In this document: positions 12,167-25,317 of the stretch, one piece after another
How positions within the stretch are numbered: position 1 is the first letter of the stretch
How the letters are laid out: every line of letters begins with the position of its first letter
Assembly (NCBI GenBank): GCA_040954595.2
Contig: CM082576.2
Span: forward strand, 8,060,001-8,124,000
DNA: 64,000 nucleotides
Source: Balanoglossus misakiensis
Taxonomy: Eukaryota; Hemichordata
Reading direction: 5' to 3'
The notes under the pieces: model-generated
The model's database searches: none
The model's input: only the letters and a program-made list of their open reading frames with translations
What the model was told of the DNA's origin: nothing
Position numbers and translations under genes: made by a program

Positions 12167-15100
12167 ATACACAACAACACTTTACAATCGACGAAACACA
12201 CGGTGACACAGCACCTGCTCGTTCCTTTAAATGTATGCAACCTTGGGATCGTCCGTCTCCATTAAAATATTAAATTAATTTAAACTCAAATTCTGTGTTG
12301 CCTGTAGGCCAGGCGGGAAAATGCGGATGAGATCAGCACTCATCACGCCGCTTCTGTCCTCTATCAATGATAAATCAGACATGTGAAGTCGCGTCTATGC
12401 AAGTATTACTCCAGACACAACGCATCTGAGGTACCCATAGAATGTCGAAAGAAGCTGTCATCGACGGATTTCCAGCAAACGCGATAACGATATCACTGAG
12501 TGTCCATTGAGATATGTTTTATCGCCGTTTGCCCGACTATCTCTGAACGTCTTTCTGCGCCCGATCCCTGTCATCTCCCAAACTGCGCATTGCATGGACA
12601 AATCGTGTTAATCCGAGCAGTCGGTGACGAAAACAGAACCACGTCGTCAGTTTTATTTCATGTCATGCTGAAATCTGGTGCAAGCAGGAATATTTTTTGA
12701 GGGAAAGTGTATAAATTGACGTTTTCTAGCGACAAGATGTCTTCACGTGATGACACGAGAGTGCGCCAACTGTCATCACTACCGCCGCGGAATCAATCGT
12801 GGGCGTTCGTTCTTCTACAAGTGCCGCGGTTTGCGTGCACAGTCGGCAGATGCCAGATTATCAGTGAGCCCCACTCACGAGCAGTCACATCCACCGCTAC
12901 TCTGATCGGCCGTGGACCGGCGTGACTCTGCCAATCGACCGTTACCCGTCGCCATATCCGAGTCGGCGACCACCACAACCACCGGCGGTTGGATTCATCC
13001 ACAGGTCGACGACTCGTCCAAAGATTCCTCGATCCATCGATTGGTCCCCTTCGCGAATCTTCTAATCGTGCATGAAAATCTGAAACGGAAACGAAGGACA
13101 TAAAACGGATCGATTAGTCTCTTTGTAAGGACCCTGGACGCCATCAAGGAAAACAAACACTTTCGGTTGTTAAGCCTGTCCTGAAGCTTTAACCCTACAC
13201 GTTTTTTTGTTTACAAAGAATTCTTCCTATTTTTGTACAATGATAAACACTCGTGACGTAACCATGTTACATATTTCTTGTATTGACATTTCTCCGCTGT
13301 TTGCCACGGTTTGGGCGAAACTTCGGGCATATAAACCCGACGATGTGGTTACAAGACAATTGTCAGTAGAGTGCAATATTATGACACAGGAAGTGGGACA
13401 ATGACGTTTACATTCGTGAACAAGAGTCTATGATTACTCGATTTTTTCCGGTTTGGGTTTTGATTTTACGGTATACATTTCGTGTTTATTTTTTTCCATG
13501 TCATTCTGAGCAATGGGGTATGAATATAACCCACAAACCCCCAAACTTAAAAATCCGGAACATCGACAAAAATCAGTACATGTGTGTTTGCGTGTGTTTC
13601 AGTCTGTGGTAGTCGACAACACAGATAGACTAAAAAGTGCGCATTCAGAGGTATTCAGGTTATCGCTTGCACTGGGTGGAGGGACCCGCCAAAGAACAAA
13701 AGGAACGCATTTGCGTGGTAGTTCGATATCGTGGCTCATTTCTACCTTATTCGGCGGAAATGCGAGCTGCTATTTCAACTGCCATGATTTCACTTAAGAT
13801 AACACCGTTTCTGTTTGACTTCTAGCCCTTGTCAGCCCCGTTCCTTTTGTACCGTCCCCCTGGTTCGATTCTCTCAACATGTCTGGCCGCCCCTAATCAC
13901 TGTTTTCCCCGGTGGTATCGTGTTGTCTCAGAGCGAGCCCCTGTTAGACATACACAGCCCCTGGAAAATATTTTAAGTAAGGACGTCCTTAGGGATATCA
14001 CACAAGGGGCTGGCTGTGCCACACCATACAGAAAGGATTGTAAACTCGTCAACTGGATAAGTGATCCTGGCGATATCGTTTTCCTTGCGGTAGACACGCG
14101 AATAGCTAGGGTAAACAGAACTCTTCTGCGGAAAACTAAAAAAAAGTCGATAAGTGTCCTTCGTGAAAATAATCGCGTCTGATTTGGCTGTGGGTTTGCA
14201 TTATTACGACTGGTTGCTCGGATAGTCTTTGCTCGACTGTTTACTGCGTGTGTGGTGGGTGGGTGCGCAGGCGGATCGACTGGGCACTGCTGGGCTGAGA
14301 GCATATCTTGTCAAATGTGCTGTCTAGTTTTCTATTAAGGAGGTATGCGTTTTAGCGAAGAAATTGGCCTCTTTTAACCTCTTAAAACGTTGACAAACAC
14401 TATCAGGCGTGGATTGGCTTACACGAGCCAAGAGGCTTGGGGAAAGCGCGCCAACGCTTTTGTTGCTCCTTCGCTCAGTTTTCCAACTGCCCCAGAAGAA
14501 TGTAAATAGACCGGGTGAATTCAGAAGAAGGCTGCGTTTTTTTGTCCCGATTGCAGGCAGGTGACACGGAAGTTTTGGTCAAGATCGTTTAAATCGAGTG
14601 TTACTTACAAAGATGACGCGTGTGTTTGCGCAAAAAGGGTTTTTGAAAAAAATGAAATCGGCGCCGGTTTCAACCGCTGTCGATGTTGAATGAACAAATA
14701 CGGAGCAGACATATGCCTCGTATCGTTGTTTGCAAACTTACTATTGTAGCCACTCTAAAACACGTTTTGTCGTTTAATACAAAGAGAGCCTGCTAACATT
14801 TTTGTCAAAACTTGTTCAGTGTTTTCTTTGTTGTTATTTTTTTTTGCAAACTTAAGTTACATCTTCCCCGAGGACGTTTGTCGCTAATTAGCCATGGAAT
14901 AAACTGGAACACTTTTGCATTTTGTTAAAACCTTAAAAGTTTCGCACAACAGGTTGCAGAAGCATGGCACACGTTTACATACTAGTATTGTGGGTGGCAC
15001 GTTTTTTGTGTCGGAGAGATAAATGTAAAACATGTATCATCATTGCGCTGGTGGATATAGTGGGTGTCTTTACACTTTCATGTTGGGGTTGACATATGTA

Positions 15101-17639
15101 TTTGGAAGATTGTCGAGGACTGGAGCTAGTCGCGCTATGCATGTGTCCAGGCGAAACAAGTGAGACATTTATCGTAAACTGGATCAAGTAGCGAAAAAAA
15201 TATACTTGGTACCGAGTTACGAGTATCTCCAAGCTGAGATCCGTCTTTTACGCCATTGTGTGGGAGGGGTGCGGGGTGGGAGGGGGCGACCAATACGGGG
15301 GGCACACAATGGACGTTCTGATGGCAAAATTGGCCGCTTCGTTATTGACCGTTGGGTGGTGAGGGTCCGACAATACTGAAATTGCACTTACGCTTTGATG
15401 TGCTATGTCGGAGTCGCGCACATATTTTTTACGGACGTGACAAAACCAACTTTCCGGTTATTGACGGGTTAGTGGATCCCGTCAGATTGAATTGGATTTT
15501 GCCCCCACAAAAAGGCATGAATGCGGACAAAAAAGAACCTTCTTATGTCGCAATTTATGTTTTGATTTGGGTTTCTCATGTTCAATGCGTTTGCCACAAC
15601 AATGACAAATCTGACAAAGAATACTTCATTAGTGTCTCTTTGAAGCCATGTTTGGAGAGCAGATTTGGGAGCTTGTCCAGAATGATGCGATTCATCCCTG
15701 TTTTCCAAACCCCTTTCAGCCAACACGACAACACAACAACAAAAAACCCCGCGCCAGACCCAAGCCGGAGTCGATAATTTAAACAAGATTTTTTTTTCGT
15801 TGATGGAGGGTAGCACTCTTGTTTCAAGTGCTTCACACAATGGAAGTTGAAAAGTTGTTGTGCACTTGAGACGGCTGAGTGTTTGTATTGTTTAGCGAGA
15901 AAGCGAACGCTGTCAACACAAACAGTGCGGGCCTGCCTCAATTGCGATGCTTCCCCGTGAATATGATGCCACTTGTCAAAATAGCCGCGCAGTACAAGGG
16001 CGATTTCTATAGCCGGTAATCAGTGGAGTGAACAGTAACATCTTCCACGATGAATGCTATCTACTTTGTCGCCAATTAAGCTCCATTCGTCTTTTCATGA
16101 TAACGTGTTAGCACCTCATTTTGGCCTGTCTGCCAACTTTGACATGGAGTTACGGAAACATCTTCCGATCCTTGCATGGCTCTTTCCCACAACGTGTTAT
16201 AGTTATAGCCATTTCATCCTTACTAATTTCAACATCGTAGCTCTTTTTTCCATTCGTAGCTTTCTATAGACGCCCCTTCAAATATTTTGGGAAATCCCTC
16301 CAACCTCTCCAGATCGCCAATACCGCTTAGTCAAAAACGCCGACCTTTGACAGTTGCCCTAAATAGTTATCCACACTAACAAGATTGTCACCAAAAAAAG
16401 AAGACATACAGTCCACCCACATTCGTTGGAGGCCTGCAGTTTCAAGTCAAGTTGCTGTCAGCAACAGACCATGCAGTCAATGTGAAAACCACCGGCAGCG
16501 ACTGCGTTCGTTACCTCCATCCATCCACCGCGCCTTTGTTCGCTCTTCCTGGGAGCGGCGCAGCACCTTGCTGGGTTGGCAAAAAAGCGGAATTGTTGCG
16601 CTTTTTAGAGGACTTAAACATTTGCTGGCAAAACAGACATCAAAAGTTGTCACGGTTTATTATGAATTTCTTGTGTTGGACATTATACCCCAAACGCCCG
16701 TCGCACTGAATGAAAAGGTGCTCCTTTTTGCTCAAGAATGACATCCTTAGTGGGTTTTTTTTTAAATGAATGCCCCCTGCCATTTCTGTGTTTCCATGCT
16801 TCGTATGGCCGGCATAATAACCAAGGTCTTTCTGTGGGCGATCCTAACTTCAGGGATTTTCTTTAGTAGAAAGAAGAGAGAGGGAGAAAAACTCGACTTG
16901 TAACAAAAAAAGTGTTGTGACACAGGTCATGTCTGGCTGTTGTGCTTTGGGGGGTTTTGATGAGGTGGTGAAAGGGGGCCCTTGCACCAAACCCTCGCCA
17001 ACAAAAGCCAATGTTGTTCCTGTTTACGCATCAATACGGTGTAAATGGTAACATAATATTGTAGTTTTCCGTCCGTTTCACTGAATAGCCCCAGAAATGG
17101 GCGGTGAAACTCCCGTTCTATTGATAAACAACAAAACGCACGGATGTCAATGCGTTTCAGTGTTTTCTATGATCGCGATTCAAATCATTACATGCACTCG
17201 AGTGAAAGAGGGGGTCACGGTTTCCCCCTAGTGCCTTTGAAGACATAGAGCCCCTTCTGCATTGTTCTGTTTGTGCACGTTGCCTTCGTCTTCTGACGAT
17301 ATAAGCCTTAATCTTTTAGAGGAAATAATGTCCCATTATTCTTCCTTTCTTACGAGTTTGTTTTATTGTCCGCAGCACACAATTTCAGTTAGTTAAGATC
17401 GCAGATTTATAAAAGTGAATATTATCCTCCTTTTGATGGCTGGTGTTGGCCATGTCTTTGCACACCGTTATTCATGACTGTACATACTCCCCCCCCCCCT
17501 CGTTGACTGTACACATCCAACTGCTGAAAAGCAAAATCTTGACTGTCGGCTGCGAACCAAGCTTCACGATAGCTAAAGCTTCATTTTTAAAACGCGAGTT
17601 ACCCGGACGTTAAGGTATGGCTCGGTACGATCGTTTCAT
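12167..17639. other. Non-coding interval, little visible structure
   Basis: A TCACGTGA E-box variant is at 12743-12750 and a C11 run at 17489-17499. Frames near 13829-14304 and 15352-15941 overlap on opposite strands and have no recognisable domain. I see nothing else. Confidence 0.6.
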
Positions 17640-18117
17640 GGCATCTATTAGTCTCGGTTACCCAGACGCCTTTGCTTCTTCCGATGCTCTCCAGAAAAAG
17701 GGTCTGGGGAAATGCTATTGAAAGCTTTGTAAAACAAAATGGCCGATGTCAGGATTTTGATCATCGCCTGATTGGCTGAGCTGTCAGTATGACCCGGGTC
17801 ATTGCAATAGTTTCGACAATCGTCTACCAAAGATATTTCATATAATTTCTCCAACAATGCTAACAGAGGACGCATTTTGCCTTTCGCATCAACCAACAAG
17901 TACCGGTCTCTTGATATGAAGATACGACAAATAATCACACATTGTCGAGAGTCAGTGACCCGGGTCATGCTGACAGCTCAGCCAATCAGGCGATGATCAA
18001 AATCCTGACATCGGCCATTTTGTTTTACAAAGCTTTCAATAGCATTTCCCCAGACCCTTTTTCTGGAGAGCATCGGAAGAAGCAAAGGCGTCTGGGTAAC
18101 CGAGACTAGGCATCTAT
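17640..18117. mobile_element. Non-autonomous DNA transposon (foldback MITE), 460 bp with 153-bp terminal inverted repeats
   Basis: The element spans 17649-18108. Its outer arms, 17649-17801 and 17956-18108, are reverse complements with a single mismatch noted (T at 17789 against the C expected from the other arm). They begin TAGTCTCGGTTACCCAGACG. The element is flanked by a perfect 9-bp direct repeat, GGCATCTAT, at 17640-17648 and 18109-18117. After a short gap the arms keep weak symmetry around TCGACAAT. The 154-bp centre is unique and has no transposase. Long inverted repeats with a 9-bp duplication are typical of Mutator-like (MULE) elements, so this is most likely a MULE-derived MITE, mobilised in trans. 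Arm identity and the intact duplication point to a fairly recent insertion. The 106-codon frame inside it on the minus strand is not recognised and largely follows the arms. Confidence 0.9.
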
Positions 18118-21100
18118 TGGTCCCAGAATGCAAATCGGTTGTGTGTTAGATGCAGCGGGGTACTCACACACACTAAAAGGTATTAGGAGTTTTATAGAGA
18201 TCATTATAAATCGACAATTTATAGACTTTACGTGCTATGTCCGGAGGGGTGTCGAGGTAATTATGGTGACAAAATAAGTACTTGTGAATAAACTATAATG
18301 ATAAAATTTATATCTCGCTTTAAAGAATTTTAAAGATCAGGAGGGTGTACAGACAGACAGACAGTCAGACAGACAGGAAAGTACATACATTAATTTTTGA
18401 TATTGGAATGGGTCTTAATATAGTCAGCAGGGTGAGATGTTTCAAGTCCAGTCAGTATGCCTGCACAGTCGTATTTGTTGTTGCTGTTGTCTGGTTCGGT
18501 ATGAACTGTCTGATATTCTCGTATTTGACGAAGCAGCCACCTGACGGAGCGTATTCCATTGGGGGTGGCACAATATTGTCTACGCGGATAATTGCGGCAA
18601 TGAAACGCGCGAACAGAGCGTCGCAAATTAGGCGGCGTCCCGCGGCGCCCGAAGCCGATGTCCTGCAAAAGGCGCGGCCTCGTGTTTTCTTTAGACCCGT
18701 CCTCGTCTATTGGCGGGTCGTGGTCCCCGGCGAACGCGCATCTGCCCGGCTTGTTTAATTGTTGGCGGGATAATGGCATTAATACAGTGACAAGTACGTG
18801 TTGTTGTACTTGTTCCAATTTGCCAGTGCCTCTCACTTTCAGGAACAGCGTGTCGACAAAACAGTTTTGGGCGACTAATCGGTCTTAATACCCTCACCAC
18901 ACCGACACAATAAAAGCAAACGCCATAATTTATTCGAGATGGTGTATTCCAGGAGGAGGGAGAGACTGTGAGTGGATCGAAGATACTTTCCTAATAGCAC
19001 ATTTTAATCGGAAAGAAAAATAAATGCCGAAATATTTTCGGTTCGATAAATTGACCCATAAATATTGCCGCGCAGTCCCCACTTTTTTAAACGACGAAAA
19101 TGACCGTTAAACATAGAAATAACTTCTGATGTCAACTGACTGGAGTAGGCCTATACATCCAAAATGGCAACCGGTGCCACTTGTAAAATTGTATTTGTAT
19201 ATATACATGTATATCGTTCTGTCTATTCTTGTCTTGTCTTAGGTCACCGAGACGAATGATTCGGGGGCCGACTGGTCATATTTGAACCCTTAAAAAGAAT
19301 GCGGGTTGTTAATTGTTTAATTTGTCCCATGAATTTTTAATAAACGCCCGTGAAAGGCAGGAATTCCCCGCCATGAATTATTAACGAGGAAATCAATGGA
19401 AGTTCACACTCCGACACACACTTGTTGAGCTTCTTGAGTGGCGGCAATTACTCTCATTGACGAGAAACTATGAGAGGAATCGAGTGACACGGGCTGGGCT
19501 TCTCGTAAAGCTTTACAGAAAGAGAGAGGGGGAGAGAAAGTCTTGGCGAGCGTGATTTTCTAGCCAGAAAGCCAACTCCTCTCAGAAATCCACGCGAAGG
19601 ACGCACATAACAAACCGAATATATTATATTATGGCAACATCGCATTTTCTGTGTAACTTGACGACTCGGTGTGTATAACTACTTGAACCGCGTCTGAATC
19701 GATGCATCTCTGCGCAGATCCAATGACACCGAGGATCATCACACTGGCATTTAACAGATTCTCTCTTTCGTGCTCAACAACAAAGAACGCTTACGTCATC
19801 GCGGTAAATAATCAAGAAATATCACGATTCCCGAAGTCAGCCCACGACCCACATACTTCTAGTCCAACCCTTAATTGGTTGTTTTTCGAGTCAGTTTTGC
19901 GAAGGACAAATTTCACAGTATCTGATTTTACAGGTTTACGATCATTCTAATAATTCTTTCCTGAAATTCATTTTATGCCTCGCAAACGATGACCCCTTGA
20001 CCTTTGTTTGCGTCACTTCTCATCATCTCTGAAACGCGACATTTCACTTGAAAATACGAGAATTTCCATAACGATTCTGACTTTTGAAGATAAATTAGAG
20101 AGGGGAAGTATATTTGGGAGTTGATTATTAAAAAAGTGTGATAGAATTTATTACAAAGAAACCCACAGATACGAGCTCACTTAAGAAATAATCACTGCCG
20201 AATGGCAAGGAACGAGACGAGTATTAACAACTGTCCAGTGCTGTTCTCGTACAAATTACTGGCGATTAGAATTCATACTCACGCCCCAACTCAGGTGCCA
20301 TACACAAAGGTTGTCGATGTCATAAATGATTCGTCGACAACATATACGAGAGTCCCGGTGTACGCGGCTATGATCGAGACGTTTAATATGGTCATGCGGC
20401 GAGCATGACAAAACACTTCTGGTAGCGGAATACACGGGGTTTTAATTAAAAACTCTGTCAATATTGAATTAAAATACTCCCGGGGTCTGCTTTTGTGAAA
20501 ACGGATTTTCGTAGTGGAAGTGCCCACAGCCCGTTTACGCGGCAAAAGGTCGGTGATTAAGTTGGATCTGTAGTCAGATGCGAGATGCTGGAGCATTCGC
20601 CTGATTTGGTTCAGTGGCAACTTTTGGAAAATGGAAATCGTGTTCCAAACACTGGTTATTGTTGCTTGCTCCGCAGCGACCCGGTCGTCACTGGACGAGG
20701 GTGGCGGTGGTTCCCAACGCAACCGGGTGTATTTACGCCTGGTGGTGTCAAGCAAAACAGCGTTTCAGGGTCATCGTTTGACGACGAGGAGGAGAATAAC
20801 AAGGAGGCAACAAAATAGTGAAATTTATACAAACTACTGAACTGGGGCAAAAGCCGAGAACCGGGGACTACAAACAGAGCTCTCGCTTGAGCTCCCCCCG
20901 ACATAACGTTCCTATCGAGCACGATATCTGATGTAGCCCGTAGGCGAAATACTCGCCGATAGAATTACGTGTCGCGGCCGTGGTGGCACTGTCCCCCCCC
21001 CCCCCTGTGGAGCTAAGGGCGACTGTATGCCAGTCTGGGTACCCATTCGTGCCACGAAATGCGTCTGCCCTACACACTATGACCGAGTCGCGGATGACGC

Positions 21101-24100
21101 ATACGTGCATGCGCGGGGTATGATTTCTGACGTCCGCGGCGAGCGATAATACCACCCCAATCGCCACCACCCCCCTCCGAGTGGATTCGACAAGGACAGT
21201 GGGATCAGGGTGAATTATAGTCTTCCAATTTAATGTTGACGCTCACCCGAGTCAATGGTTGAAAAGGCAATGTCAAATTCCCGACAGCCAACGTCGTGAC
21301 ATGTACACATTACGGGCGAACGATCGCCTCAGTCGTTTTAAGTACAACAGTGTAGTCAAAATGCTTTAATACAAAGCGACCCTTCTCCTGAATTGGAAAC
21401 ACACAATAGGACCCTGTAACACCCCAACCTTTTGGATTAATGTTTACAGTATGGCTATCAAAACTACCCGTGGACCATAAGTTTGTCAAACTTTTATCGC
21501 ATATTTATGGCGTGCGTGTTTAAATATTGAGTGGTGTTTTGACCGCAGATGGGCTTATAGCCAAACCAAACGAGATGAAGAGGTTAGAGCAAACTGATTA
21601 TTTAGCATATTTTTAAATTCAGACATGTCTCAATTAACCTGGGAGGGGACGACTGAGAATCGGCGAAGTCTGCCAATTTGAAATACAGTGCATGGTAGGA
21701 TGGCACGAACATATCTCACATGGGCATAGAAATACTTTGAAATCGTAATCAGTCGGGGCAAATCGTCATGGAAAAAAAAGAAAGGTAATTGCTCGTCCAT
21801 TTGAAGGGTAAAAGGAGCGAGTCGTGATCTCCGGAGACGGAACAAAAAAAGGGAGGATGAAAATTACAACATTGTCAATTTCAAAATAATCAGCCAGACA
21901 ATTGTCGCAAACAAGCTGGAAAATGGCTGGAAAAGAACCGGCGCTGCACAAGGTGTAATTACACTGTGTTTCAGAAGAGAGCCAGGGAGGGGAGGTGGCC
22001 GAGTGGACGCGCAGCTAGACGTCCCGATGGCAACTCACAAAAAGGTGGGGCATGTTAAACGCAGCGAAACGTGCAAAAGAGGAGCAGGGGGCGTCGGGAA
22101 GAGTTGATGGCCGGCTAATTAACTCGTTTGTATGGCACGTCTGATCAACACCCCGTCTTTTTTGCGCTCCAGCGCGGAGGCATTGTGGACGTGTCGACGC
22201 TGAAAGAGGTTGGCGCATTTGCAAGTCAAACGGACATTTCTCGTCAATTTCGCGCGAATTGAAGAAATTTATTGTCTGTTGACAGTTTTCTTAAACCCCG
22301 AACTCTACCGCTAAGATAATTCCTGTAATTCCCCCGCGTTACAACTTCTTTGATTGTGCGAGTTGAATGATATCACCGTGATTAGGCTGGGGGGAAATTG
22401 ACAGTTAGTACAAGAGTACAAGTCACTTTAATTTCGTTCATTGATAAATGGCCTCTACGCTTCGACGACCCGTGTGCCAAGGAAGTGGCCTATGCAATGT
22501 CATTCTGACATGCTGAATACATGTAAGGTGAACTTCTCAGCAGCTGCGGAAATTCGCAATTCCAACGGTTTAATAAGTTTTTAAAATAAATTTTATATGC
22601 GCGACCCAGCCTCGCCGTGGCCATTATCATGGGACTTTATAAAACAGCTATCATTGTTTCACATGAGCACGCCGATTAAGAAGTTAAAGGGGAAAGTCGA
22701 TCACTTCTTGACATTGTTTTGGGTGGGGGTATGTAGTTTCTTTTCAGGGGTTGTAAACGTTGTTCTGCTCACTAAAATATGCTCATTCACCGGTTGTTAC
22801 GACTCACCTCACTACCTCTATATATTATGGGCATAATGCTAATATTATTACCGTACGACGCAGTTTTGGGTATTGACCAAAATCTGAAATGATGAAAGTC
22901 AGTGTTTTGTCCGAATGCAGGGCGCGGGTGCAGAGCCTACATAAATAGCCAGTCGATAGAACCTAAAATTACAACCAATATATATGTCAAAAGAGGAAGG
23001 CTCTGCCCCTCTAAGCATTCCTTGTTTATTCAAATCTGTCGGGTTGTATTTGTAAACACTATTCAACATTGCCAGCGATAGCAGGCACCGCAGCACGCGC
23101 GCCTCTACAGCATCGGTGTCTGTTTTTGGTTCCAACCGCGCGCCCTCCTCTGAACGCGTAAACTGCGGCTATGAATAGTCTTCAAACGCACAATTTTACA
23201 AGGCGCACGATTACCCGTCGCCGACGACAGTTCAAAATAATTCAGCAGCCCCATGTTTTGAAGAAGGGTAACGTCACAATCAAAAAAATAAATTGAATCT
23301 ATATTTCATAAGGGCCCCGCCTCGAGCCCCACCGGCGGAGTATTCAGACGGATTCGCTTTGGTTGTTTAATATTCTCCGCGATACAAAAAAAGTGGACAC
23401 CACCGAGCGATCTTGATGAAGAGCGGTGAATGCACAACTGGGTTCATCTCAATCTTGTCTTTACGTTCAAAACGTTCTAATCCGAATCAGTTATTGCTAT
23501 TGCGGCCATGTCTCCATTATCAACTGCTACAGGTAGCATCGGGGGGCCCCACTGTAATATCGGTTTAAAGAGAGTTGAAATTATATTTAATCTCGGCGTC
23601 CAGGCTCCCTGGCTGTGTCTCTAATTTTCGGAGGAAACGGATCACAACAAACGTCTTTACTGGATTTCATCAATATTTGGAAACACGGACACAGAGGACA
23701 TTTCAATTTGATAAGAGGGATAATGGAAACTCCGCAAACAGCGTGCGTTCTCTGTCAAGGTAGCCATGGGCACACCTCCACTTCAAATGAAACAGCCAAG
23801 TTTTTTTTTTCTTCCTTTCTCGGCGATGTCAGTATTTTAGCATGATATCAGAACGGCCTTCGGTTTAATTTAAATTCAACCAAAAGAATATTGTGCATAC
23901 ATGTACGCGGTTTTCCCCAAATCTTTCTCAAACAGGTGACTCGAGAACAACAGCAATACATTAAATTCATCCGTCACACAATTATATTTTTGCCGTTTAA
24001 TGCTCAGAAGCATATTCCCTCGCAAGATATTTCACAAATCATTTCCGATTCGACGGTTTATGTGAGACTATTAGAGCGACTTTGCTGAAATAATGGAGCC

Positions 24101-24604
24101 GAACATCGGCCGGCGTTGCAACTCATGATTGAAGGATGCAAATCCGATCGGAAATCGGTCTAGGTGTTTAGTGTTTCCCGTGGAAGGAAATGGCAACACT
24201 CAGTTATCTGGTAACTTTGATTTTTTTTTTCAGATGCGAAGGCATTTGAAGTCAATTTCTTCCCATTTTCGTAGAGTGCACTGGCGTCTGGGTTCAATTC
24301 GATTACCTGATACGACTGATTACAAGATTTTTTCACTGTTAATCAAAGATCGCTCGGTGAATACCAACCGACAACGGGGGAAACACAGCCATTTTGTCTC
24401 CAGAAATTCTCAATACTGCTCGACACAAAAATAATAAAATATTTCGGGTGGTACATATAGGACTTGGAAGCGGAAGGACTTGTTAAAAACGCAAATTGGA
24501 TCGACAAAAGCGTTTGTCGTAAAAATTACCACCATGAAAGAGGATCATTATCCTAAATTCAATTACCTTGAAAACAGAACGACGTGAGAATGTAATCCTT
24601 CTTT
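18118..24604. other. Non-coding interval downstream of FoxG
   Basis: A GC-rich patch (about 18540-18740) gives overlapping frames on both strands without a domain. Near-identical 14-mers CCATGAATTNTTAA lie at 19327-19340 and 19371-19384, with a kappaB-like GGAATTCCCC (19360-19369) between them. A C13 run is at 20993-21005. A tRNA A-box-like stretch at 21996-22006 has no partner B box. Confidence 0.6.
18349..18376. repeat. Short CAGA microsatellite
   Basis: About seven ACAG units with one TCAG interruption. Confidence 0.8.
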
Positions 24605-24620
24605 TTTTAAATGGATCAGT

Positions 24621-24626
24621 TTTATT
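24621..24626 (-). terminator. Candidate poly(A) signal of FoxG
   Basis: AATAAA on the minus strand, and the first canonical hexamer below the FoxG stop codon. It would give a 3' UTR of about 700 nt across 24605-25317. A weaker variant, TATAAA, lies closer at 25165-25170. No clear GU-rich downstream element is visible, so the cleavage site is uncertain. The intervening 3' UTR is AT-rich with no other recognisable element. Confidence 0.3.
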
Positions 24627-25317
24627 TTAATTTCATAAATAAATAAACCATGAACGCGACGCTCACATGTGAAAAAATATTCCTACTACGTTTGATGATA
24701 AAGGTTGGATCTGGCAATCACCCGCCCACAATGTGTAAGTTCTCAGGTTGAAATTTTTCTTCACTAAAAACACTGATAATAAATTGTTTGCATCATACTC
24801 GACCGAAAGAAAATGCGAAAACAGCCAAATCGACACTTAATTGCCAATTGAAATAACATTATGACAGTACTTTAACTCTCTCTGTCGGTTTCGACCACAA
24901 AACTACATTGATTTTTTTCCTCGTGGAGATTTGTCCACTTTGAACCCCCTTTTTGCGTGTAAAGCTGCTGATTTTTTCGTATAAAACAATCAATTCAATG
25001 GCATCATAAAAATAAACTGATTTCGTACTGACTCTCTCTGAAACTGTGTGTACTACCTGGCTTCGTGTCGTGAGCATCCTTGGCTTGATGCTATACGAAC
25101 ACGAGACTAAAACACACACATACACACTCACACATCGCTCCCAATACGCTATTACAAATACAAATTTATATACAGAAACGTGCATGCAATATAAATAGAT
25201 TTTTCGACAGAGTTCATTTAAAACAGCAATGTCTCTACTTTTACGCTTATTGCCAGTAAATACATGTGTTTATGTATATGGTCCCTTTTTGCTCATTTTT
25301 TTCACACTTCATGTACT

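Noticed and set aside
17648-17968. 106-codon minus-strand frame inside the foldback element, considered as a transposase remnant
   Set aside because: Much of it lies in the inverted-repeat arm and no DDE or zinc-finger motif is visible.
18345-18836. 137- and 148-codon frames on opposite strands
   Set aside because: They are explained by a GC-rich patch with few stop codons. No domain is visible on either strand.
21996-22006. tRNA A-box-like TGGCCGAGTGG, considered as a tRNA-Leu/Ser gene or SINE head
   Set aside because: No B box (GGTTCGANTCC) or acceptor-stem pairing follows at the right distance.
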